This document shows, piece by piece, positions 29,443-38,500 of a stretch of DNA of 46,431 nucleotides (within the stretch, counting starts at the first letter, position 1; each line of letters opens with the position of its first letter). Source of the stretch: Clostridium gallinarum (GTDB lineage: Bacteria > Bacillota > Clostridia > Clostridiales > Clostridiaceae); assembly GCF_014836325.1 (NCBI RefSeq), contig NZ_JACSQZ010000023.1, positions 1-46,431 of the forward strand, in the 5' to 3' direction. The notes below the pieces were generated by a model that worked only from the letters and a program-made list of their open reading frames with translations, was not told the DNA's origin and ran no database searches. The position numbers and the translations under genes were made by a program.

Positions 29443-29757
29443 ATGGATGGAATTGAATTAATAGCTTTTGAGATAATTAGTAATGTTGGAATGGCAAAAT
29501 CATTAGCTATTGAAGCATTAAGAGACGTTAGAGAAGGAAAGTATAATGAAGCTGAAAAGAAGATAAATGAATCATCAGAATATCTTATAAAAGGACATCA
29601 TGCACATACTTCATTGATACAAAAAGAAGCATCGGGAGATAAGGTTGAATTTTCATTAATAATAATGCATGCAGAAGATCAAATGATGTCAGCTGAAACA
29701 ATTAAATCATTAATTGAAGAAATGATAGAAATGTTTAAACAATTAAATGATAAATAG
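29443..29757 (+). CDS. PTS lactose/cellobiose-family EIIA component
   Basis: 104-residue helical EIIA that forms a trimer in this class. The phospho-accepting histidine is His76, with Asp79 nearby, in IIMHAEDQMMSAE; GHHAHTSLIQ upstream is also conserved. It follows EIIC after a 93-nt gap with no promoter visible, starts at an ATG behind GCGAGG, and is the last gene before the operon terminator. With IIB and IIC it completes the transporter. Confidence 0.94.
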   Translation: MDGIELIAFEIISNVGMAKSLAIEALRDVREGKYNEAEKKINESSEYLIKGHHAHTSLIQKEASGDKVEFSLIIMHAEDQMMSAETIKSLIEEMIEMFKQLNDK

Positions 29758-29792
29758 TTTTAATAAAAAAATATACTAAATAAAAAGTTATA

Positions 29793-29841
29793 AAAACACC
29801 TATATATTAAACTGAAAAAGTATTTAATATATAGGTGTTTT
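29793..29841 (+). terminator. Terminator of the beta-glucoside operon
   Basis: A perfect 18-bp stem (29793-29810 with 29824-29841), 13-nt loop, T-run partly within the right arm. It separates the PTS genes from the lacI-family gene, which has its own promoter. Confidence 0.85.
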
Positions 29842-29865
29842 CTTGTTTTGATAAGTAATAAAATG

Positions 29866-29894
29866 TTGAAAAATAGAAATAAATAATATAGTAT
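29866..29894 (+). promoter_or_regulatory. Promoter of the lacI-family gene
   Basis: TTGAAA (29866-29871), 17 nt, TAGTAT (29889-29894); an alternative -10 TATTAT at 29892-29897 gives a 20-nt spacer. The start near 29901 falls on the operator, the same geometry as at the operon promoter at 24985-25036. Confidence 0.6.
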
Positions 29895-29900
29895 TATATA

Positions 29901-29914
29901 TAAACACGTGTTTA
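29901..29914. promoter_or_regulatory. LacI-type operator at the regulator gene
   Basis: TAAACACGTGTTTA, a perfect 14-bp palindrome with a central CG, as expected for LacI-family sites. It shares the half-site TAAACAC with 25021-25027. It implies that the regulator represses itself as well as the PTS operon. Confidence 0.8.
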
Positions 29915-29937
29915 AAATGAAAGGATGATAAGTTTTT

Positions 29938-30987
29938 ATGAAAAGCAGTGAAATTGCAAAACTTGCAGGAGTATCGCGTAGTACTGTATCCAGAGTTATA
30001 AATAATTATTCAAATGTTCCAGAAAAAACAAGAGAAAAAGTATTAAAGGTAATTAAAGAATATGATTATGTGCCACATGCTTCAGCAAGGATGCTTGCAG
30101 GAAGTAAAAACAGAGTTATTGGATTATTTATTATAGATTTAATGTGTAAAGGGGATAGTCTTAAAAATATAATTACAAAAAGTCCATATTATTTGGAATT
30201 TACTAGTTCAGTAATAGAAATGGCAAGTGAAATGGATTATACAGTTCTTGTTCATATAATACATACTGTTGATGGGTATGAGAAAATTAAGGAATATTTT
30301 TACAATAAAACTATTTCTGGAGGAATTTTCATAGGTCAGAATGATGGAGATGAATCTATAAAAGCAATAATTAATAAAGGGTATAAAGTTTTATTAGTTG
30401 ACCAATCTATTAAGCAGAATGATGAAACTTATAATAAGTGTATGATAGTGAATGCTGATAATTATAATGGTGCTTATAATGCTACAAAATATCTTATAGA
30501 CATGAATCATAAGAATATAGCACATATTACTGGAGGCACAGTTAAATTTTCATCAAATGATAGAATTAGAGGATATAAAAAAGCACTAGAGGATTCTGGT
30601 ATAAAAGTAGACCAAGAATTAATAATAAATAGTGAATTTGTTGAAAATGCCGGTTATGATGCAGCTAAGAAACTATTAAATAAAAACATTAATTTTACTG
30701 CTATTTTTGCTAGTAATGATAAAATAGCATTTGGTGCAATAAAAGCTATAAAAGAAGCAGGTTTAAAAGTTCCAGAGGATATTTCTGTTATAGGATTTGA
30801 TGATATCGAGTCAGCAAAATATTTTACTCCACCACTTACTTCAATAAGAATGGAGTTAGTAAAAATGGCAGATATAGCAACTAAATCTATTATAGAATCA
30901 ATAGAAAATGATAGTAAGTTTTCACCTAAGTATGTAGTGCCAGTAACTTTGATTAAAAGAAAAAGTTGCAAAGTTTTAAAAGAATAA
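29938..30987 (+). CDS. LacI-family transcriptional regulator
   Basis: 349 residues. The N-terminal helix-turn-helix and hinge helix are SSEIAKLAGVSRSTVSRVIN and VPHASARMLAGSK. The C-terminal periplasmic-binding-protein-like domain (~residue 60 on) includes GLFIIDL, ASNDKIAFGAIKAIKEAG, DISVIGFDDIESAKYFTPPL. The effector is probably the imported beta-glucoside or its phosphate. Both operators with TAAACAC half-sites (25019-25036, 29901-29914) are near, so this is a local regulator of the operon before it. The ATG is preceded by GAAAGGATG. Confidence 0.92.
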   Translation: MKSSEIAKLAGVSRSTVSRVINNYSNVPEKTREKVLKVIKEYDYVPHASARMLAGSKNRVIGLFIIDLMCKGDSLKNIITKSPYYLEFTSSVIEMASEMDYTVLVHIIHTVDGYEKIKEYFYNKTISGGIFIGQNDGDESIKAIINKGYKVLLVDQSIKQNDETYNKCMIVNADNYNGAYNATKYLIDMNHKNIAHITGGTVKFSSNDRIRGYKKALEDSGIKVDQELIINSEFVENAGYDAAKKLLNKNINFTAIFASNDKIAFGAIKAIKEAGLKVPEDISVIGFDDIESAKYFTPPLTSIRMELVKMADIATKSIIESIENDSKFSPKYVVPVTLIKRKSCKVLKE

Positions 30988-30990
30988 AAA

Positions 30991-31106
30991 ATAATGAAGA
31001 ATTAAGGAAAAAAATCAATAGGATTTTTAAATAAAAGGAGCTTTGCTCCAAATTTAGTTTTGCTATGCAAAACAACCTTAATTCTACATTCTTAATTCTT
31101 CATTAT
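30991..31106. repeat. AT-rich inverted-repeat element between convergent genes
   Basis: ATAATGAAGAATTAAG (30991-31006) and its exact inverse CTTAATTCTTCATTAT (31091-31106) bracket 84 bp that hold GGAGC-TTT-GCTCC and the TTTTGC-TAT-GCAAAA hairpin. The whole could fold as one long structure and end both flanking genes. The arms match units at 24794 and 45324. It codes for nothing, has no clear target duplication, and looks like a small MITE-like or terminator-derived repeat. Confidence 0.65.
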
Positions 31107-31126
31107 ACATTATTTATAGGGGGACC

Positions 31127-32305
31127 CTACATAAAGTCATAGTCTACTGTAATTACGCAGTTGTACTGTGGGTGTTCTGAATGGATTGCTTCTTTAATAT
31201 TTTTAAGCATTTCTTCTTTTTCTTTTCTCTTACTTGCTATTGAAGGGGATACAACTATATCAAATATAAGGTTTTTAGTATCTCCTTCTCCAATTATTCT
31301 AAAATCATGCATTGATTTAATTTCTGGATATTTTCTTAAAACTTTTTCTACATAGTCCCAAGTTTCCTTTATTTCATCTGTAATAATACAAATTGGATCC
31401 ATATGAATTACTAGGTGTATGTTTAAATCTCTAGAAACTTCTCTTTCTGCCATATCTATTACATTATGAATTTCCATTATGTCTTTATCAGATGGTATTT
31501 CAGCATGTATTGAAGCTATTATTCTTCCAGGACCATAATTATGAACTATAAGGTCATGAACTCCTGAAATAAGAGGATAAGATAAAACTTTTTCACATAT
31601 ATCATTTACAAGCTCAGGATCAGGTGCTTCACCAAGTAAGGGATTAAGAGTTTCTTTAACTAATTCAAAACCTGCATATAAAATTGCTAAAGCAACTAGT
31701 ACGCCTATATATCCATCTATTGGGAAGCTTGTGAATTTAGATAATAAAAATGAAATAACAACAGTAGTAGAAGTAAACACATCACCAAGAGCATCTGTTG
31801 CAGCAGCCTTTAATGCTGAGGAATTAATTTTATTTCCAACAAATTTATTAAATGAAGACAACCAAACCTTAAAACCAATAGAAATTAACAAAAGAATAAA
31901 TGGTATAAGTTCAAAGGTTACTGGAGTGGGATTTAAAATTCTTTCAATTGATGATTTAATAAATTGAATTCCAACTAACATTACTAAAAAAGCAACTAAG
32001 AGTGCAGATAAATATTCTATTCTTCCATGTCCAAAAGGATGCTCTGCATCAGCAGGTTTGCTTGCCATTTTAAATCCAAGTATAGTAATTATAGATGAAC
32101 CAGCATCAGATAAGTTATTAAAGGCATCAGCAGATATTGCAATAGAACCTACTAACATACCAATAAAGAATTTTATTAGAAATAAAATAAAGTTAATAGT
32201 TATTCCAACAAATCCACCTAAATTACCATATTTATTACGAACTTTAGGGTCTTTAGTATTTTCAAAGTCTTTAATAAAGGTTTTAACTAGAAATTTAGAT
32301 ATCAT
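31127..32305 (-). CDS. Cation diffusion facilitator (CDF) metal transporter
   Basis: 392 residues. A six-helix membrane domain carries the two metal-site pairs, in SADAFNNLSDAGSS (helix II) and AAATDALGDVFTS (helix V), matching the HxxxD/DxxxD pattern of divalent-metal exporters. A ~100-residue cytoplasmic domain follows (IHAEIPSDKDIMEIHNVIDM), then a further C-terminal extension of ~90 residues common in clostridial members. The DxxxD type suits manganese, iron or zinc export; the metal cannot be fixed from sequence. The ATG 32305 follows AGGAGTG with 5 nt; the frame is open further upstream without a site. Confidence 0.9.
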   Translation of the reverse strand: MISKFLVKTFIKDFENTKDPKVRNKYGNLGGFVGITINFILFLIKFFIGMLVGSIAISADAFNNLSDAGSSIITILGFKMASKPADAEHPFGHGRIEYLSALLVAFLVMLVGIQFIKSSIERILNPTPVTFELIPFILLLISIGFKVWLSSFNKFVGNKINSSALKAAATDALGDVFTSTTVVISFLLSKFTSFPIDGYIGVLVALAILYAGFELVKETLNPLLGEAPDPELVNDICEKVLSYPLISGVHDLIVHNYGPGRIIASIHAEIPSDKDIMEIHNVIDMAEREVSRDLNIHLVIHMDPICIITDEIKETWDYVEKVLRKYPEIKSMHDFRIIGEGDTKNLIFDIVVSPSIASKRKEKEEMLKNIKEAIHSEHPQYNCVITVDYDFM

Positions 32306-32440
32306 TTCATCACTCCTATCTATATAAATTTTCCTCAAAAATTAGATTTAATTCTTAATTTTTGCAATACTATAAGCTTATTATATACCAAAGTGAATTT
32401 ATTTCAATTATAATAAAAATGCTTTAAAGAAGTATAATAA

Positions 32441-32468
32441 TGGTTAAGTATAAATTTTATGCTATAAT
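32441..32468 (+). promoter_or_regulatory. Possible promoter of the M18 aminopeptidase gene
   Basis: Perfect TATAAT (32463-32468) with a poor -35 box TGGTTA (32441-32446) at 16 nt. The start would be near 32475 and give a 115-nt leader. Confidence 0.4.
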
Positions 32469-32590
32469 AAAAGTATATTAGATAATATGTTTATTATTTT
32501 ATTATTTTACTTAAATAAGCATATTAAATTTCAAGTTTAAAATACTTTAATAATATAAAATATTAATTGAAATATATTAGGAGGATTAAG

Positions 32591-33886
32591 ATGGAAAAAG
32601 AATTAGCATTAGATTTAATTGACTTTTTATATAAAAGTCCAACAGCATATAATTCAGTAAAAACTATAAAAGAAAGATTAGATTTAAATGGTTTTAGTGA
32701 AGTAAAAGAAAGTGAAAAATGGAACTTACAAAAAGAAGGTAAGTATTATGTTATAAAAAATGATTCAGCTCTTATTGCTTTTACAGTAGGAAATGGAGAT
32801 GTTGAAGAAGATGGATTTAAGTTAATAGGAGCTCATACTGATGCTCCAGGATTTAGAATTAAGGCAAATCCAGAAATGGTTTCAGAAGGAAAGTACTTAA
32901 AGCTTAATACTGAGGTTTATGGTGGACCACTTCTTTATACTTGGTTTGATAGACCACTTGGAATAGCAGGAAAGGTTACATTAAAAGGAGAATCTACTTT
33001 AAAGCCAGAAGTTAAAATTGTAAATATAAATAAACCACTTCTTATAATACCAAGTGTAGCAATTCATATGAATAGAAGTGTAAATGAAGGTTTTGCAATA
33101 AATAAACAAAAAGATACATTACCTTTATTAAGCTTAATAAATGATAAATTTGAAAAGAATGGATATTTAGTTAAGGTTTTAGCAGAAGAGTTAAAGGTAG
33201 AAGCTAGTGATATTCTAGGGTTTGATTTAGGATTATATGAAATTGAAAAAGGTGGAATTATAGGATTAAACGAAGAGTTTATTTCAGCTGGTAGACTAGA
33301 TGATATGTGGATGGTGTACACAGGAATTCAAGCTTTAATTGAAAGTAAGGTAAATAAATCAACTAAGGTTATGGTTTGTATAGATAATGAAGAAATTGGA
33401 AGCCTTACAGCTCAAGGAGCTAACTCAGCGTTATTATTAAATATATTAGAAAGAATAACTTTAGCATTAGGAAAAGATAGAGAAGGACTTCATAGAGCTT
33501 TATCAAATTCATTAATGATTTCAGCAGACTTAGCTCATGCTGTACATCCAAATGCAGAAGAAAAACATGACCCAACTAATAGACCAGTATTAGGTAATGG
33601 TCCTGTATTAAAAACAGCTGCATCAGGAAGTTATAGCACAGATAGCTACAATGCTGCAATTTTTGAAGGTCTATGCAAAGCTGCCAATGTTCCATACCAA
33701 AAATTCTTTAATAGATCAGATGTTAGAGGTGGAACAACTATAGGACCAATAACAACGTCTCTATTAACTATTCCAGTAATGGATATGGGAGCACCATTAC
33801 TTTCAATGCATTCTATAAGAGAGCTTGCAACAGTTAAAGATAACTATTACACAATAAAATTATTTACTGAATTTTTTAACGCATAG
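32591..33886 (+). CDS. apeB: M18-family zinc aminopeptidase
   Basis: 431 residues, a cytosolic dinuclear-zinc exopeptidase of the aspartyl-aminopeptidase family that also includes vacuolar aminopeptidase I. Signature stretches: LIGAHTDAPGFRIK (first metal histidine and Asp), AGRLDDMWM, VCIDNEEIGSLTAQGA (catalytic Glu), ADLAHAVHPN and the C-terminal GAPLLSMHSIREL (last metal His). The N-terminal start EKELALDLIDFLYKSPTAY is typical. The ATG 32591 follows AGGAGG; the short in-frame upstream start at 32567 has none. It is monocistronic with a strong terminator. Likely role: peptide recycling. Confidence 0.92.
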   Translation: MEKELALDLIDFLYKSPTAYNSVKTIKERLDLNGFSEVKESEKWNLQKEGKYYVIKNDSALIAFTVGNGDVEEDGFKLIGAHTDAPGFRIKANPEMVSEGKYLKLNTEVYGGPLLYTWFDRPLGIAGKVTLKGESTLKPEVKIVNINKPLLIIPSVAIHMNRSVNEGFAINKQKDTLPLLSLINDKFEKNGYLVKVLAEELKVEASDILGFDLGLYEIEKGGIIGLNEEFISAGRLDDMWMVYTGIQALIESKVNKSTKVMVCIDNEEIGSLTAQGANSALLLNILERITLALGKDREGLHRALSNSLMISADLAHAVHPNAEEKHDPTNRPVLGNGPVLKTAASGSYSTDSYNAAIFEGLCKAANVPYQKFFNRSDVRGGTTIGPITTSLLTIPVMDMGAPLLSMHSIRELATVKDNYYTIKLFTEFFNA

Positions 33887-33912
33887 TAAATTTAATAGAA
33901 AATAAAATTATT

Positions 33913-33957
33913 AGATTAGGATAATGAACCCATTTTATTATCCTAATCTTTTTTTTT
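33913..33957 (+). terminator. Terminator of the aminopeptidase gene
   Basis: A perfect 13-bp stem AGATTAGGATAAT (33913-33925) with 33937-33949, 11-nt loop and eight T. Confidence 0.92.
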
Positions 33958-33979
33958 GGGAATTATTACTAAGTAAATC

Positions 33980-34008
33980 TTGACATGATTATTGGAATAA
34001 ATTACAAT
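33980..34008 (+). promoter_or_regulatory. Promoter of the Xre-DUF3169 pair
   Basis: TTGACA (33980-33985), 17 nt, TACAAT (34003-34008), near consensus. The start is about 34015, at the inverted repeat described next. Confidence 0.75.
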
Positions 34009-34013
34009 TATAA

Positions 34014-34043
34014 ATGACAACTATATTTGTCATAATGACAATG
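34014..34043. promoter_or_regulatory. Likely operator of the Xre regulator
   Basis: ATGACAA (34014-34020), 6 nt, TTGTCAT (34027-34033), then a third half-site ATGACAATG at 34035. It overlaps the transcription start, so binding of the regulator encoded 22 nt on would repress its own operon. Confidence 0.62.
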
Positions 34044-34064
34044 AAAATAGTCAGGAGGATTTAT

Positions 34065-34280
34065 ATGCCATTATACAATTGTTTGAAAGAATATAGAGCC
34101 AAAATTAATGTCAATCAAACAGAAATGGGAAATTTGGTTGGGGTATCGAGGCAGACAATTAGTCAAATTGAACGTGGAGATTATTCTCCATCAGTGACTT
34201 TAGCATTAAAAATAGCAAGAGTATTTAATGTAAAAGTAGAAGATATTTTTAGTTATGAGGGGGACGATATTAATGAGTAA
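34065..34280 (+). CDS. Small Xre-family helix-turn-helix regulator
   Basis: 71 residues, almost only a Cro/CI-type DNA-binding domain: CLKEYRAKINVNQTEMGNLV, then VSRQTISQIERGDYSPSVTL, ending KVEDIFSYEG. Such short regulators commonly control an adjacent membrane-protein gene. The ATG 34065 follows TCAGGAGG. Its last 8 nt overlap the start of the next gene, so the two are translated together. Operator-like repeats lie on its own promoter. Confidence 0.88.
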   Translation: MPLYNCLKEYRAKINVNQTEMGNLVGVSRQTISQIERGDYSPSVTLALKIARVFNVKVEDIFSYEGDDINE

Positions 34281-35058
34281 TACTAATATTAATGAAATTA
34301 AAAAGGAAGATAAGAAAGCTTTTAAGGGTTTTATAATTTTGATAATTATAGCTTTGATTGCAGGTTTTTTCACGGGATTTATATCTGGAAATTTAAAAGA
34401 AATATTAGGAGAAAGTGTTCCTATTTTACTTATAAGTATTCTTGAAAAAATTACACCATTTGTTAGCATTGTACTATCTTTAATAATAATAATAATAAGT
34501 AAAATTATATATGCTAATACACGAAAGAAATATGATTTATTTAAAAAATCAAATGACAATGAAGATATAGTAGATAAAATAGAAGGAAATTTATCTATTT
34601 TACTATTAATTACCTCTATAAATACTATTGTAGGATTTTTCTTTTTTGGAGTAGCAAGCGTTTTATCAACTTTTTATAGCAGAAGTGGAGATATTAGTAT
34701 TATAAGAGTTTTTTGCTCATTTATAGGATTTATACTTTGCCTTATATCCTCTATTTTAATACAAAAAAATGTAATTAACTTAGAAAAAGAAATTAATCCT
34801 TTATTGAAAGGAAGTATATATGATATTAATTTTTCAAAAAAATGGGTAGAAAGTTGTGATGAAGCAATAAAATTAGGAATATTTAAAAGTGCTTATAAAG
34901 CATATAAATGTGTATCAATAACTTGTATTATTCTTTGGATATTTTGTGTTATAGGTCATGATTTATGGAATTTTGGTGTGATGCCTATGGTAATGGTGAC
35001 AATCATATGGCTAGTTCAAACAATATCTTATTCTATAGAATCGATTAAGAGAAAATAA
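34273..35058 (+). CDS. DUF3169-like membrane protein
   Basis: 261 residues. A charged start (NEIKKEDKKAFKGF) is followed by about six hydrophobic segments (near 17-40, 58-80, 103-130, 140-160, 210-230, 235-255) in the arrangement of DUF3169-type proteins, which usually sit next to a small Xre regulator as here. Function is unknown. The ATG 34273 follows GAGGGGGA, inside the end of the regulator gene (8-nt overlap). Confidence 0.72.
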   Translation: MSNTNINEIKKEDKKAFKGFIILIIIALIAGFFTGFISGNLKEILGESVPILLISILEKITPFVSIVLSLIIIIISKIIYANTRKKYDLFKKSNDNEDIVDKIEGNLSILLLITSINTIVGFFFFGVASVLSTFYSRSGDISIIRVFCSFIGFILCLISSILIQKNVINLEKEINPLLKGSIYDINFSKKWVESCDEAIKLGIFKSAYKAYKCVSITCIILWIFCVIGHDLWNFGVMPMVMVTIIWLVQTISYSIESIKRK

Positions 35059-35085
35059 ACTTAGCTGTGAAAAGAGGGGAATTTT

Positions 35086-35328
35086 ATGTGGATTAGAACT
35101 CAAAATAAAAAAGAATTAGTTAATGTAATTAAAGTTGAAATTACATCTGTTTTTGGAGACAAAAAAAGAAAAGCAATTGTATGGGGAAGGTTTGCTCCTG
35201 AGGGGATATTTTCTTCAAATGGAGTTCAATTAGGCGTATATTCAACAATGGAAGAGGCTATTGCTCAAATTGATGAAATTGAAAAGTGTATAATAAATAA
35301 TCCCAATGGTGTTTATATTATGAAGTAA
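35086..35328 (+). CDS. Small protein of unknown function
   Basis: 80 residues, soluble, opening MWIRTQNKKELVNVIKVEI and containing LGVYSTMEEAIAQIDEIEKC. I recognise the general pattern of short clostridial proteins of the form MWIRSQ...LG.Y.t.e.A..vl..I, whose role is unknown. AAGAGGGGA precedes the ATG, 27 nt after the DUF3169-like gene, so it is probably the third gene of the Xre operon. Confidence 0.68.
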   Translation: MWIRTQNKKELVNVIKVEITSVFGDKKRKAIVWGRFAPEGIFSSNGVQLGVYSTMEEAIAQIDEIEKCIINNPNGVYIMK

Positions 35329-35413
35329 TAAATAACTTAAAATTATGATGATTTAAAAGTAAAGTGCATAATTCGACATGAGTAAGATTTCATATTTTTG
35401 CAAATAATAATCC

Positions 35414-35454
35414 TATCTAATGGGAAAAATACCTTAATGTTTATAGATTAGATA
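35414..35454 (+). other. Leader stem-loop before the glucan synthase gene
   Basis: TATCTAAT (35414-35421) pairs with ATTAGATA (35447-35454), 25-nt loop, about 50 nt before the start codon. It may be part of the mRNA leader; no promoter is clear and the stem is A/T-rich. Confidence 0.35.
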
Positions 35455-35501
35455 AAAATAAAATAAATATAAACATAAGTAAAAAGAAAGGGGATTTATT
35501 T

Positions 35502-38500
35502 GTGAAGGATGAAGTGGTTAGAAATATCAGAAAAACTGTACTTATGGAATTAAATGAAGCCTTTAAGGGAATTCTTCATAACCATAAATATCTAAATAAG
35601 CTAGTAAAGCAGGGAGAAGAGGTTATCCCATCAGCAGAATGGCTTTTAGACAATATTTATTTAATAGAAAAAGAATTTAAGACTATAAAGCATAACCTTC
35701 CTTATAGTTACTTTGAAAATTTACCGAATATAAATATAGAGGGAATAAATTATCCTAGAATTTATAGCTTTGCAAAGGATTATATAGATATAAATCAAGG
35801 TATTAAAGATGAAGAAGATCCAATAAAATTTATAAATAATTTAAATGAAGATTTTACTATTGGAGAGCTTTGGGCATTTCCATTAATGCTAAGAATAGCT
35901 TTAATTATAAAGCTTGGATTAATAGTAAATGATATGGTGGTTCTTCAAAAACAAAGGTTAGGAGCTAAGGAGCTTGCTAATTTAGTAATAGATTATTATG
36001 AAAATAAAAATATAGAATCTTTATTATTAAAATTAGAAAGCAAATATCCATTAGTTAAAAGAGAAGAAGATTTAGGTACTAATGAAGTTAATTATTTAGG
36101 TGATGATAAAAGCTTACATGATGGATTATTTTCTCCAGAATTTATAGATAAGTTCTTTAGTATTTTAAGAGATAATTCTATTGAAGATGAAAGAATATAT
36201 AAATTTGCTTTAGAAAGATTAAGTGGAGATGAAAATAGTACCTTTGAAAAAGAAATAATAAAAGAACATATAAAGGAAAGTGGTATAGCAACAGCTATTG
36301 GTATAAATATAAACTCATTAAGAATAATGGACTCTATAAATTGGAAAAACTTCTTTGAGAAAACTTCTAAGGTTGAAGCTTTATTAATGAGAGATCCAGC
36401 TGAAGTTTATAATAATATGGATTTTGAAACTAAGGATTATTATAGACATAAGATTGAAGAAATATCTAATAAAACTAATATAGATGAAATTCAGTTAGTA
36501 AAAACTGCTTTAGAACTTAGTAGTTTATATATAGAAGAGGAGAATTTATATAAAAAACATATTGGATATTATTTGGTAGATAATGGCTCACAAGAGCTCT
36601 TAAGAAGATTTGGAATAAATAAAAATATAAATAAAGGGATTCCTGAAGTTTCATATATATTATCAATAGTATTTGGAACTATTTTAGTTGATTTAGGAAT
36701 ATTAATTTTAACATATTTCATTCCATTTGGAGTTAGCATGGGGCAATACATATTTGCTTTTATTTTAATGCTTATTCCATCTAGTGAAGTAGTTATTTCT
36801 TTATATAATTGGTTTATTGCAAAAGTTGTAAGAGTTAGCTTTATACCTAAGATGGATTATTCTAATGGAGTACCTAAGGAAGATAAAACAATAGTAGTTA
36901 TTCCAGCTATTTTTAGCAATAAAAGTGATGTAAATAATTTAATGAAAAAGCTAGAGATTTATCATCTGGCAAATAGAGATGAAAATATATATTTTGCTTT
37001 ATTAGGAGACTTGTTTGATAGCCAAAATGAAGTTGAAGATATAGATAAAATAATTAATAGAGAAGGCTTAAAGCTTGTAAAAAACTTAAATGAAAAGTAT
37101 TCAAAGGAAGCTAGTGACACTAAATTTTTCTTCTTAAATAGAAAAAGATCATATAATTCTTCAGAAAGAGTTTATATGGGCTATGAAAGAAAAAGAGGAA
37201 AGCTTATGGAATTTATGGCATTAATTAAAGGAAATAAAGAAACTAGCTATAATGTGGTAAGCTCTAATATTGAAGTTTTAAAGGATGCTAAATATATAAT
37301 AACCTTAGATAGTGATACATTCTTACCTATAGGCAGTGCAAATAAAATGATATCTGCTATGAGCCATATTTTAAACAAACCATATATTGAAGGAAATAAA
37401 ATAGTAAGAGGCTATAGTATAATGCAGCCAAAGGTAAGTATCAATTTAGAAGATAAACATAAAACATGTTTTTCGGAAACATTTGCAGGAGATGCAGGGG
37501 TAGATGCTTATTCTACAGCCTCATCAGATACATATCAAGATTTATTTAACGAAGGAATATTTACTGGTAAGGGAATTATAGAAATTAATAGTTTTTACAA
37601 TTTGTTAAAAGATAAAATCAAAGAAAATACAGTATTATCTCATGATTTACTTGAAGGAGTTTTAACTAGATGTGCATTAGTTACAGATATTGAAGTTATT
37701 GATAGCTATCCTTCAAGTTACTTAGCAAGTGCATTAAGATTACACCGCTGGGTTAGAGGGGATTGGCAAATAATAGGCTTTTTATTCTCAAAGGATTTAT
37801 CAATTATAGCAAAGTGGAAAATCTTTGATAACCTTAGAAGAAGCCTTTTAGCACCAAGTTTATTACTTGGATTAATTTCAACTTTAACAATACTTAGGGG
37901 TGCTATTCAAGTATCAATATTATTATTTTTAGCAATAATAATTCCCTTAGTATTTACTGTTACAGATTTTGTTGTTACACCTAAAAAGAAGCTAATGGGA
38001 ACCTTTAAAAATATAAAACAAATAGTTCTTATTATAAGCTTTATTCCATATCAAGCCTATTTAATGATAGATGCTATAGTTAGAACTTTATATAGATTAA
38101 TAGTATCTAAGAAAAACTTACTTCAATGGAAAACAGCTGAAAGAATAGAAAAATCAATTGAAAACAATTATCAATTGTATTATGAAAAAATGTGGCCATC
38201 TTTAGTTATAGCTATATTTGTAATTGTCTTTAGTTTTTCAAATTCCTTTGAAGTAATAGTAACTACAATACCAATAGCTATATTATGGGCTTTAGCTCCA
38301 ATGATTGCTTGTAGAATATCTAAGGAAGAAAGAATCATACAAGATAGACTTGAAATTGAAGAAGAAGAATTTTTAAGAGAAATAGCAAGAAGAACTTGGG
38401 CTTATTATGAGGACTTTATTAATGAAGAAAATAATTACTTAGCTCCAGATAATTATCAAGAAAAACCATATAAGGGAGTGGCAAATAGAACTTCTCCAAC

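Noticed and set aside
30991..31106. Insertion sequence or complete transposable element
   Set aside because: The inverted repeat encloses only 84 bp without coding capacity, and no flanking target duplication can be seen.
31161..32327. Plus-strand ORFs opposite the CDF transporter
   Set aside because: Antisense shadows of a well-supported transporter gene; no start signals or family features.
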